Below are positions 1-5,755 of a stretch of DNA of 8,712 nucleotides, piece by piece. The DNA comes from Chloroflexota bacterium (GTDB lineage Bacteria > Chloroflexota > Limnocylindria > Limnocylindrales > CSP1-4): the NCBI GenBank assembly GCA_013698385.1, contig JACCVB010000106.1, forward strand, positions 1 to 8,712, given 5' to 3'. The notes beneath the pieces were generated by a model. The model searched no databases, was not told the DNA's origin, and was given only the letters and a program-made list of their open reading frames with translations. The position numbers and the translations under genes were made by a program. Within the stretch, counting starts at the first letter, position 1; every line of letters starts with the position of its first letter.

Positions 1-128
1 TCGGCCGAGCCCTTCAACGCGAGGTACTTGCTGATCGCCGCGGTCAGGCTCGTCTTGCCGTGGTCGATGTGGCCGATCGTGCCGATGTTGACGTGCGGCT
101 TGTTGCGCTCGAACTTCTTCTTGGCCAC
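1..128 (-). CDS. tuf: Elongation factor Tu, N-terminal fragment
   Basis: EF-Tu is the GTPase that carries aminoacyl-tRNA to the ribosomal A site. Only the first 42 codons are in the window; the gene runs off the left edge. The protein begins (M)AKKKFERNKPHVNIGTIGH, typical of EF-Tu, and contains the G1/P-loop GHIDHGKT at residues 19-26 followed by SLTAAI. Most EF-Tu proteins have GKTTL here, so the Ser after the P-loop Thr is a mild variant. The start is GTG at 128-126, chosen because it gives the canonical N-terminus and lies downstream of an AAGGAG at 146-141. It is the last gene of a tRNA-tuf unit, 65 bases after tRNA-Thr(GGU), with no terminator visible between them, so it is probably co-transcribed with the tRNAs. 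Confident. Confidence 0.96.
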   Translation of the reverse strand, partial: MAKKKFERNKPHVNIGTIGHIDHGKTSLTAAISKYLALKGSA

Positions 129-140
129 AGGACCGTTTCA

Positions 141-146
141 CTCCTT
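141..146 (-). promoter_or_regulatory. Shine-Dalgarno site of tuf
   Basis: On the minus strand this reads AAGGAG, a near-perfect anti-16S match, 12 bases upstream of the GTG start at 128. The spacing is longer than the usual 5-9 bases, but no closer site exists and the N-terminal protein sequence fixes the start. It is the strongest ribosome binding site in the window, as expected for a very highly expressed protein. Confidence 0.75.
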
Positions 147-153
147 AACAGGC

Positions 154-166
154 GCGGCGACGCCGC
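154..166 (-). other. Short GC hairpin in the tRNA-tuf spacer
   Basis: The spacer between tRNA-Thr(GGU) and tuf holds a perfect inverted repeat, GCGGCG-T-CGCCGC on the minus strand, which could fold as a 4-bp stem with a 5-base loop. It lies just upstream of the tuf ribosome binding site. It has no U-tract and is not a terminator. It could be a processing or leader structure, or chance in GC-rich DNA. Confidence 0.3.
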
Positions 167-193
167 TGGACGCTTCCGATGATCAGAGGGGCG

Positions 194-269
194 TGGAGCC
201 CACAATCGGACTTGAACCGATGACCTCTTCCTTACCAAGGAAGTGCTCTGCCAGCTGAGCTATGTGGGC
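194..269 (-). tRNA. tRNA-Thr (anticodon GGU)
   Basis: The minus strand folds into a complete 76-base cloverleaf. The acceptor stem GCCCACA pairs with TGTGGGC, and the D stem is GCTC/GAGC. The anticodon stem CTTCC/GGAAG carries the loop TTGGTAA, so positions 34-36 are GGT (reads ACC and ACU). The T stem ATCGG/CCGAT closes TTCAAGT, followed by U73 and an encoded CCA. All stems are fully paired. It is the tRNA nearest tuf, the place held by thrT (also GGU) in the E. coli tufB operon. Confidence 0.97.
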
Positions 270-299
270 CCGAAGACCTTCACGGGTGCCGCTGATGAG

Positions 300-384
300 T
301 GGTGGGCAGGGAGGGAATCGAACCCCCATAGCCGAAGGCGGCTGGTCTACAGCCAGCTGAGCTCACCACCTGCTCAACCTACCC
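300..384 (-). tRNA. tRNA-Tyr (anticodon GUA), class II
   Basis: The minus strand gives an 85-base class II tRNA. The acceptor stem GGGTAGG pairs with CCTGCCC (one G-U), and the D stem is GAGC/GCTC. The anticodon stem GCTGG/CCAGC carries the loop CTGTAGA, giving anticodon GTA. The 13-base variable arm holds the small hairpin GCC-TTC-GGC. The T stem GGGGG/CCCTC has one G-U pair, followed by A73 and an encoded CCA. The long variable arm is the bacterial tyrosine-tRNA form. It sits 30 bases upstream of tRNA-Thr(GGU). Confidence 0.96.
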
Positions 385-452
385 ACTGTTGCGCGGTTGC
401 CGGATCGAGACTGCGGCCCCGTGGTGTGATCCGTCACCGATGGATGTGCGCT
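385..452. other. Spacer between tRNA-Thr(UGU) and tRNA-Tyr
   Basis: This is a 68-base spacer. I could not fold a tRNA or find a clear promoter, terminator or open frame of interest in it. It is most likely a transcribed spacer removed during tRNA processing. Confidence 0.5.
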
Positions 453-528
453 TGGAGCCGACGACGGGATTCGAACCCGGAACCTGCGGTTTACAAAACC
501 GCTGCTCTACCAGTTGAGCTACGTCGGC
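453..528 (-). tRNA. tRNA-Thr (anticodon UGU)
   Basis: The minus strand gives a 76-base cloverleaf. The acceptor stem GCCGACG pairs with CGTCGGC, and the D stem is GCTC/GAGC. The anticodon stem GCGGT/ACCGC carries the loop TTTGTAA, giving anticodon TGT (reads ACA and other ACN codons by wobble). The T arm is CCGGG-TTCGAAT-CCCGT, then U73 and an encoded CCA. The outermost T-stem pair (49-65) is a C-U mismatch; the rest pairs. It is the first tRNA of the unit, starting about 40 bases after the predicted transcription start, and matches thrU in E. coli by anticodon and position. Confidence 0.96.
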
Positions 529-575
529 GCGACGGGCAGGGCCATACCGCAGAAGGGCCCGTTCGGCGCCGGGAG

Positions 576-605
576 ATGATAGGGCGCGCCGACCCGATGG
601 GTCAA
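576..605 (-). promoter_or_regulatory. Sigma-70-type promoter of the tRNA-tuf unit
   Basis: The minus strand carries TTGACC (605-600), an 18-base spacer, and TATCAT (581-576). Each hexamer is one base from the consensus TTGACA and TATAAT. Transcription would start near 569, about 40 bases before the first tRNA. The -10 box is followed by a GC-rich stretch (CTCCCGG), the discriminator type seen at stable-RNA promoters under stringent control. The -35 box contains the rlmB stop codon TGA (604-602), so there is no free intergenic space upstream. The match is seen directly; the activity and its control are inferred. Confidence 0.7.
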
Positions 606-2026
606 GCGCGCGGCGGGCGGGCGGCGCGGGGCTTGCGCGCAGCGCCGGCGGGTGGCACGGGCGGTCCGCCTTCGGGCAGGAGGTCGTCGTCCGGTGCGGG
701 CTTCGCGACGGAACCCGGATCTGGCTCGACCTCGGGGACGTCGTCGGCCGCTGCCGGAGCCGGCTCGATGGCGGCCGGGGCTGGGGTGGAGACCGGCGCT
801 TCGTCGCCTCGCTGGGCGAGAGCTTCGAACAGCAGGATGGAACCGGCGACCGCGGCATTGAGCGATCCGACCGCCCCTCGCATCGGGATCCGCATGAACA
901 GGTCGCAGCGGCGGCGGACGGTCGGCCCGAGTCCTTGGCCCTCACTGCCGACGACGATGGCCAGCGGCCCCCGGAGGTCGCTCTGTCGAGCGGTCAGCGG
1001 CGCCTCCCCATCGGCCCCGGCCACCCGCAGGCCGTGGGCATGAAGATCGCTCAGGGCCCCGGCCAGGTCGTCCACCGGACAGAGCAGGAGATGCTCGATG
1101 GCGCCGGCCGAAGCCTTGACGGCGGACGGACTGAGCGGCGCCTGCCGATGGGTCGGGAAGAGGACGCCGTGCACGCCTGCGGCCTCCGCGCTGCGCAGGA
1201 GGGTGCCGACGTTGTGCGGATCCTCGAGCGAATCGAGGACGAGGATGAACGGCGGCTCGCCACGCTCGGCGGCGCGCGCCAGGACGTCGTTGATCGAGGC
1301 GAAGATGCGTGGCTCGACCACGAGCGCGATGCCCTGGTGTCCGTCGAAGCCGGCCAGCGCCGTCAAAGAGCCACCCTCCACCTCGACGATCGGGATGCGT
1401 AGGTTCGTCGCGTGCAGGACCAGGCGCTCCAGGGCGGCCCGGCGTTGCGGCACGACCAGCAGCCGGCGTGCCGGCCGTCGCGCCACGAATGCCTCCTCGA
1501 CCGGACGTCGTCCGGCGACCAACTCTTCATCCTCCGTCAACGCCTCGGGCGGCGGGAGTGACGCTCGCGGTCCATCGAAGCGCAGCTCGTCCGGCCGACC
1601 GGGTCTCCGTGGCCCGTCGAACGGAGGTGGGCCGTCGAACCGACGTGGGCCGCCGAACTTGCGCGGTCCAGGTCGGAAGTCGCCCCGCGGGGGTCCGTTG
1701 CCGGGTGCACGCCAGCCTCCGCCATGACCGGCACCCGAAGGACCCGGACCGTCGTCCCGCCAGCGTCGCCCGTCGTCCGGGCGATCACCGGATGGGCGCC
1801 ACGGTCGATCGCTTCCAAGCCGTGGTCCCGATGGTCCGGGGCCTGGGGGACGTCCGCCCATCGGCGGTCGACCGGCACGGTCGTACGGCCGAGCCGGACC
1901 CCGATCGGGGTCGAAGCGCGGTCCTCCCGGGGCTCCGGGGCGCCCGCCGATCGGTCGCCCACCCGGTCGTCCGCCGGAAGGCCGAGATCCGCCGCGCCGT
2001 CGATCGTCGGAAGGTCGGTCAGCCAC
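602..2026 (-). CDS. rlmB: RlmB/TrmH-family RNA 2'-O-methyltransferase with long disordered N-terminus
   Basis: This is a SpoU (SPOUT) methyltransferase that transfers a methyl group from S-adenosylmethionine to a ribose 2'-OH, probably of a 23S rRNA guanosine as in E. coli RlmB. Of 474 residues, 1-166 are low-complexity Gly/Arg/Pro/Asp. Residues 169-240 match the L30e-like substrate-binding domain, and 260-406 the SpoU fold. The three SPOUT motifs are LEDPHNVGTLLRSAEAAG (267-284), VVGSEGQGL (358-366) and IPMRGAVGSLN (380-390). A Pro/Ala/acidic tail (407-474) ends in basic RKPRAARPPRA. Family members are usually about 250 residues, so nearly half of this protein is extra. The GTG start at 2026 follows AGAGGT by five bases and overlaps the cysS end by 8 bases. 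The frame stays open further upstream, but only inside cysS. The family is certain; the exact RNA target is not. Confidence 0.9.
   Translation of the reverse strand: MADRPSDDRRRGGSRPSGGRPGGRPIGGRPGAPGGPRFDPDRGPARPYDRAGRPPMGGRPPGPGPSGPRLGSDRPWRPSGDRPDDGRRWRDDGPGPSGAGHGGGWRAPGNGPPRGDFRPGPRKFGGPRRFDGPPPFDGPRRPGRPDELRFDGPRASLPPPEALTEDEELVAGRRPVEEAFVARRPARRLLVVPQRRAALERLVLHATNLRIPIVEVEGGSLTALAGFDGHQGIALVVEPRIFASINDVLARAAERGEPPFILVLDSLEDPHNVGTLLRSAEAAGVHGVLFPTHRQAPLSPSAVKASAGAIEHLLLCPVDDLAGALSDLHAHGLRVAGADGEAPLTARQSDLRGPLAIVVGSEGQGLGPTVRRRCDLFMRIPMRGAVGSLNAAVAGSILLFEALAQRGDEAPVSTPAPAAIEPAPAAADDVPEVEPDPGSVAKPAPDDDLLPEGGPPVPPAGAARKPRAARPPRA
1568..1639 (-). repeat. FDGP peptide repeats inside rlmB
   Basis: Near the end of the disordered N-terminus of the RlmB-like protein, the tetrapeptide FDGP occurs three times, at residues 130-133, 136-139 and 150-153. 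A related FGGP stands just before, at residues 124-127. Upstream, GGRP occurs three times between residues 18 and 30 and again near residue 57. The region resembles RG/RGG low-complexity tracts of RNA-binding proteins. The repetition is a protein-level feature, with related but non-identical DNA copies. Confidence 0.55.
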
Positions 2027-3431
2027 GATGCACCTCTGCGCTCGGACGCCAGCGTTGCCCGTCGCGCGCGTCCTCGACCACGATGCCACGTTCGGCCAAT
2101 CCGTCACGCAGTCGATCCGATGCGGCCCAGTCGCGCGCCTCTCGGGCCGCCGCGCGCTGCTCCAGCATGGCCGCCACGTCCGGAGGAAGATCATCTGGCG
2201 CGTCGGGCAGGATCCCCAGGACTCGGTCCAGGTCACGCAGCACGGCCAGTGCCCGCGCGGCATCCGCCGTCGAGATGGAGCGTGCCCCGATCCGTCGGTT
2301 CAGGTCACGCACGAGGTCGAACACGGCCGCGAGCCCCGCCGAGATGTTCAGGTCATCGTCGAGGGCGGCCCCGAAGGCCTCGCGCGCCGCGTCCAGGGCG
2401 GCCGGCAGCGTGGCATCGTCCGGGCGCTCCTCGCGGTAGGTCTCGAGCGCGGCGACGATCGCGTCGATCCGGTCGAGCGCGGCGGCGGCCGCGGCGAGCG
2501 ACGCGTCCGAGTGGTTGAGGCCGGCTCGATACTGGACCGCGATCAACGCGTAGCGCAGCGCCCGGGCGGATACGCCGGCCTCGAGCAAGTCCCCCACGCG
2601 GGCGATGTTGCCGGTCGACTTGGCCATCTTGGTGCCGTCCGAGCGCAGGTGAGCGCAGTGCAGCCACGTTCCCACGAAGGGCCGGCCGGTGGCCGCTTCG
2701 CTCTGCGCCATCTCGTCCTCGTGGTGAGGAAAGATCAGGTCCACTCCGCCGGTGTGGATATCAAAGGATGGGCCGAGCTCGGCCATGCTCATCGCCGAGC
2801 ATTCGATGTGCCAACCCGGCCGGCCCGGACCGATGGCGGTATCCCAGGATGGTTCCCCGGGCTTGGGACCCTTCCACAGGGCGAAGTCGCGCACGTCGTC
2901 CTTGGCATATTCGTCCGCTTCCACCCGCTCGCCGACCTGGAGCTGCTCCGGGTCGAGGCGGGCCAGCCGTCCGTAGGTCGGCCACGAGGCGATGCGGAAG
3001 AAGATCGAGCCGTCGTCCGTGCGATAGGCGTGGCCTCGCTCGAGAAGCGTGCCGATGAGCGCGACGATCTCGTCGATATACGCGGTTGCGCGCGGCAGCG
3101 CGTCAGGTCGGGTCATCCGCAGCGCCGCTGCATCGCGCAGGAACTGGCCCACGTAACGCTCGGCGAGGACATCGATCCCGACGCCGGCCGCGGCGGCACC
3201 CCGGATGATCTTGTCATCGATATCCGTGATGTTCATCACCCAGCGGACGGCGTGGCCGCGCCAGCGCAGGTAGCGGACGAGCAGGTCGGCGAAGAGGAAG
3301 GACCGGAAGTTCCCGATGTGTGCCGGGCCGTAGACCGTCGGGCCACACGAATAGATCCGAACACCCGATTCGTCCAGGGGGACGAGCGGCCGAGCGCCTC
3401 CCGTGAGCGTGTCGTGGAGCCGGACGCTCAT
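2019..3431 (-). CDS. cysS: Cysteinyl-tRNA synthetase
   Basis: This class I enzyme joins cysteine to tRNA-Cys using ATP, in the cytoplasm. The 470 residues are near the family's usual length. The N-terminal Rossmann catalytic domain has CGPTVYGPAHIGN at 29-41, with the HIGH-type signature HIGN at 38-41. The zinc ligands expected from E. coli CysRS are all present: C29, C211 (in WHIECSAM), H236 and E240 (in FPHHEDE). The second ATP signature is KMAKSTGN at 268-275, with Ala where KMSKS has Ser. A helical DALR-type domain follows from about 290, then the C-terminal tRNA-binding region. The ATG at 3431 shares its A with the ispDF stop (TGATG), and the end overlaps rlmB, so it sits in a tightly coupled operon. 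The identification is secure. Confidence 0.97.
   Translation of the reverse strand: MSVRLHDTLTGGARPLVPLDESGVRIYSCGPTVYGPAHIGNFRSFLFADLLVRYLRWRGHAVRWVMNITDIDDKIIRGAAAAGVGIDVLAERYVGQFLRDAAALRMTRPDALPRATAYIDEIVALIGTLLERGHAYRTDDGSIFFRIASWPTYGRLARLDPEQLQVGERVEADEYAKDDVRDFALWKGPKPGEPSWDTAIGPGRPGWHIECSAMSMAELGPSFDIHTGGVDLIFPHHEDEMAQSEAATGRPFVGTWLHCAHLRSDGTKMAKSTGNIARVGDLLEAGVSARALRYALIAVQYRAGLNHSDASLAAAAAALDRIDAIVAALETYREERPDDATLPAALDAAREAFGAALDDDLNISAGLAAVFDLVRDLNRRIGARSISTADAARALAVLRDLDRVLGILPDAPDDLPPDVAAMLEQRAAAREARDWAASDRLRDGLAERGIVVEDARDGQRWRPSAEVHRG
2032..2037 (-). promoter_or_regulatory. Ribosome binding site that sets the rlmB start
   Basis: The minus strand reads AGAGGT inside the last codons of cysS, five bases before the GTG at 2026. 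The rlmB frame continues open upstream to an ATG at 2263, but that stretch lies wholly within cysS, out of frame, and looks like a shadow. This site makes GTG 2026 the better start and implies translational coupling to cysS. Confidence 0.6.
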
Positions 3432-4639
3432 CAGGCTCGCATGACCGTGACGACGGCCAGTGCAGAGACGGTCCGCCCCGCACCGTCAGATCCGTCCAGG
3501 TTGCCGGTCGAGGCTTTCACGCTGACAGCTTCCGGCGCAAGGCCGACCAGCTCGGCGATCGTCGCCCGCATCGCATCGAGCCCGTCGGCCAGCCGAGGCC
3601 GGGCCGCGATGATCACGAGATCGACACCCGCTGGGCGCCAGCCCGCCTGCGCGATCCGCTCGACGGCGGCACGCAGCAACCCGCCGCTGGCGACCCCGAC
3701 CGGGGTCGAGTCGTCGGCCGGGAACAGTCGACCCAGATCACCGGCGCCGGCGGCCCCAAGGAGCGCGTCGGCGATCGCGTGGAGCGCGGCGTCGCCGTCG
3801 GAGTGACCGTGCAGTCTGGGCACCCCGGGAAACTCGAGACCGCCGAGCCACAGGGGTTCGCCCGGACCGAATGGATGGCTGTCGTGGCCGATGCCGGTGC
3901 GGGTACGGGACGCGTCGGGCGCGATCTCGAGCAGCTGAGCGACACGGAGCAGATCGGCGGGCACGGTCACCTTGAGATTGCGGGGATCGCCTGGCACGGC
4001 GCGGACCGGGATTCTACAGGCCGCCAGTAACGCGGCTTCGTCCGTCCAGCCGTCCGATGCCGCGATCTCGCCGGCTTCGATCCTCGCCAGCGCCTCGCGA
4101 AAGATCGCGCGGCGGACGCCCTGGGGTGTCTGGGCGGTCGCAAGCGTCGCGCGATCGAGCGTCTCGAGGACCAGCTCGTCCTCGACCCGCTTGACCGTCT
4201 CGACGATCGGAGCCACGGGGATCGCGGCGCCGAACTCGATCGTCGCGGCGACGACCGACGTGACCAGCGACGGGCTGACCACCGGCCGAGCTCCGTCGTG
4301 AACGAGGACCACCCGGGCCCCGTCCGGATCCGGGACGAGCCGCTCCAGGGCCTCGAGGCCGGCACGAACCGAGTCCTGTCGTCGCGCGCCACCGAGCACG
4401 ACTTCACGGACGATCCCAGGGAGCCATGGGGCGCCGGTCAGCTCGGCGTGGCGCTCGGCGGCGGTCACCAGCACGAGCGAACCAATCTCCGGACACGCGG
4501 CCAGGCCGGCGAGCGTGTGCGCCAGGAGGGGCTGGCCGCCCAAAGACCAGCCGAGTTTGTCCGTCCCGCCCATCCGCCTGGAAGCCCCGGCCGCGACGAC
4601 GATCGCATCTGCGACGGCCTCCGGAACGTCGGCGCTCAA
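3431..4639 (-). CDS. ispDF: Bifunctional IspD/IspF of the MEP isoprenoid pathway
   Basis: The N-terminal IspD part (about 10-236) adds CMP to 2-C-methyl-D-erythritol 4-phosphate. The C-terminal IspF part (about 246-402) cyclises the later CDP intermediate to MEcPP. IspD marks are AAGASRRMGGTDK (16-28), VHDGARP (113-119), AQTPQ (169-173), TDEAA (199-203) and GDPRNLKVT (217-225). IspF marks are GHDSHPF (251-257), giving metal ligands D253 and H255; HGHSDGD (277-283); and H287, the third metal ligand. The final CDP-binding loop reads VKASTGNLDGSDGAGR (374-389) rather than the common ATTTE...GRGEG form. The two halves act at non-consecutive steps, with IspE between. The start is TTG at 4639, overlapping the previous gene's stop (TTGA); the next ATG falls inside the nucleotide-binding loop. 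The fusion is unbroken and in frame. Confidence 0.95.
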   Translation of the reverse strand: MSADVPEAVADAIVVAAGASRRMGGTDKLGWSLGGQPLLAHTLAGLAACPEIGSLVLVTAAERHAELTGAPWLPGIVREVVLGGARRQDSVRAGLEALERLVPDPDGARVVLVHDGARPVVSPSLVTSVVAATIEFGAAIPVAPIVETVKRVEDELVLETLDRATLATAQTPQGVRRAIFREALARIEAGEIAASDGWTDEAALLAACRIPVRAVPGDPRNLKVTVPADLLRVAQLLEIAPDASRTRTGIGHDSHPFGPGEPLWLGGLEFPGVPRLHGHSDGDAALHAIADALLGAAGAGDLGRLFPADDSTPVGVASGGLLRAAVERIAQAGWRPAGVDLVIIAARPRLADGLDAMRATIAELVGLAPEAVSVKASTGNLDGSDGAGRTVSALAVVTVMRA

Positions 4640-5697
4640 TCCAGGCGAGGCTGGGCGAAGATCATCCGCCCAGCGACGGTCTGCAGCACGCGCGTGACCG
4701 ACACATCGAGATCACGGTCGATGTGGCGTGCGCCGCCCTCGATGACGATCATCGTGCCGTCGTCCAGGAACCCGACGCCCTGTCCGGCTTCCTTGCCTTC
4801 CTGGATGACCCGTACCCGGAGCTCCTCACCCGGCAGCACGGCCGGCTTCACGGCATTCGCCAGGAAATTGATGTTCATGACCCGGACGCCCTGCAGCTCG
4901 GCGACGCGATTGAGGTTGAAGTCATTGGTCATGATCACCCGACTGCGCGTGCGCGCCAGCGCCACGAGCTTGGCGTCGACTTCGGACTCTCCGGGGACCT
5001 CGTCCTCGACGATCTCGACCGGCGTGCCCGGCTCCTTCTGCATGCGCGCCAGGATCTCGAGCCCTCGTCGACCCCGGTTCCGGCGCAGCGTGTCCGAGCT
5101 GTCCGCGATGTGCTGGAGTTCATCCAGGACGAAACGCGGGATCACGAGCGTGCCGTAGATGAAGCCCGATTCCACGATCTCGGCGATCCTGCCGTCGATG
5201 ATCGCGCTCGTATCGACGACGATCCGCGGGTCTCCGGTCCGAACCTTCTCGGAGACTTCCGATCCGGCGACGCGCACCAGGCCGACGGCCTCCGCGGCGG
5301 CCAGGAGGTCGCTCCGCTTGGCCACGGTCAGTCCGAGCATCCCGAGCCCCAGGAAGAGCGACGTGCCGAGCGGCAGCCAGGTGCCGAAGGGCTGGGGGAA
5401 GTTCGCCAGCGGAAATCCGAGGAGGAGGCCCATCAGGAGTCCCAGCACGAGGCCGACCACGGCGGTCACGAACTCGGCGGTGGAGAGATCCTGCACCCGG
5501 GCGATCAGCCACGTCGCGGGCACGATGGTGAGGTACGGCAGGATCGCGAAGCCCACGACGATCCAGGCCACGACCCAGGCGGCGAGGAGCGCCCCGGCAT
5601 ACGCAACGCCCTGGAACAATCCCTGCCCCGTACTGGCCAGGGTCAGGCCGATCAGGCCCCCAAGGGCGGCGCCAAGGACACGGATATTGCGGATCAA
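4636..5697 (-). CDS. Membrane-anchored PIN-TRAM domain protein (YacL type)
   Basis: This 353-residue protein has four hydrophobic segments at about 7-23, 33-65, 77-97 and 108-125, so it is an integral membrane protein. A cytoplasmic PIN ribonuclease-like domain follows at about 158-280. Its conserved acidic residues are visible: D162 (VVDTSAIIDGR), E193 (LDELQ), D241 (EVDAK) and D259 (TNDFN). A TRAM domain, a putative RNA-binding beta-barrel, covers about 285-348. The same architecture occurs in B. subtilis YacL, which also lies between radA and ispD. The substrate is unknown; RNA cleavage is inferred from the PIN fold. The start is TTG at 5697, with GAGGG at 5706-5702; no ATG or GTG lies near the expected N-terminus. 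The stop overlaps the ispDF start by four bases (TTGA), suggesting coupling. Confidence 0.92.
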   Translation of the reverse strand: MIRNIRVLGAALGGLIGLTLASTGQGLFQGVAYAGALLAAWVVAWIVVGFAILPYLTIVPATWLIARVQDLSTAEFVTAVVGLVLGLLMGLLLGFPLANFPQPFGTWLPLGTSLFLGLGMLGLTVAKRSDLLAAAEAVGLVRVAGSEVSEKVRTGDPRIVVDTSAIIDGRIAEIVESGFIYGTLVIPRFVLDELQHIADSSDTLRRNRGRRGLEILARMQKEPGTPVEIVEDEVPGESEVDAKLVALARTRSRVIMTNDFNLNRVAELQGVRVMNINFLANAVKPAVLPGEELRVRVIQEGKEAGQGVGFLDDGTMIVIEGGARHIDRDLDVSVTRVLQTVAGRMIFAQPRLD

Positions 5698-5731
5698 GCG
5701 GCCCTCGACGGAATAGCCCCGGCAACCTCCG

Positions 5732-5744
5732 GCCCGAACCGGGC
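5732..5744 (-). other. Small hairpin between radA and the PIN-TRAM gene
   Basis: On the minus strand GCCCG-GTT-CGGGC forms a perfect 5-bp stem with a 3-base loop, in the 58-base gap after the radA stop. No U-rich tract follows, so it is not a recognisable intrinsic terminator. It might weaken read-through or protect an mRNA end. In DNA this GC-rich, chance is also plausible. Confidence 0.35.
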
Positions 5745-5755
5745 AAGACGAGGCG

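Noticed and set aside
583..590. Palindrome GGCGCGCC as an operator in the tRNA promoter spacer
   Set aside because: Eight-base GC palindromes are frequent at this base composition, and there is no second copy or known repressor to support it.
243..1043. A 266-codon plus-strand open frame across two tRNAs and the rlmB end
   Set aside because: It runs through well-folded tRNA genes on the opposite strand and resembles no protein family.
2027..2263. Upstream extension of rlmB to an ATG at 2263
   Set aside because: The added 79 residues are an out-of-frame reading of cysS with no family resemblance, and a ribosome binding site supports GTG 2026.
2028..3806. A 592-codon open frame on the plus strand opposite cysS and ispDF
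   Set aside because: It is antisense to two unmistakable genes, its protein has no recognisable domain, and long antisense frames are expected in high-GC DNA.
5732..5744. Intrinsic terminator after radA
   Set aside because: The stem is only 5 bp and no U-tract follows.
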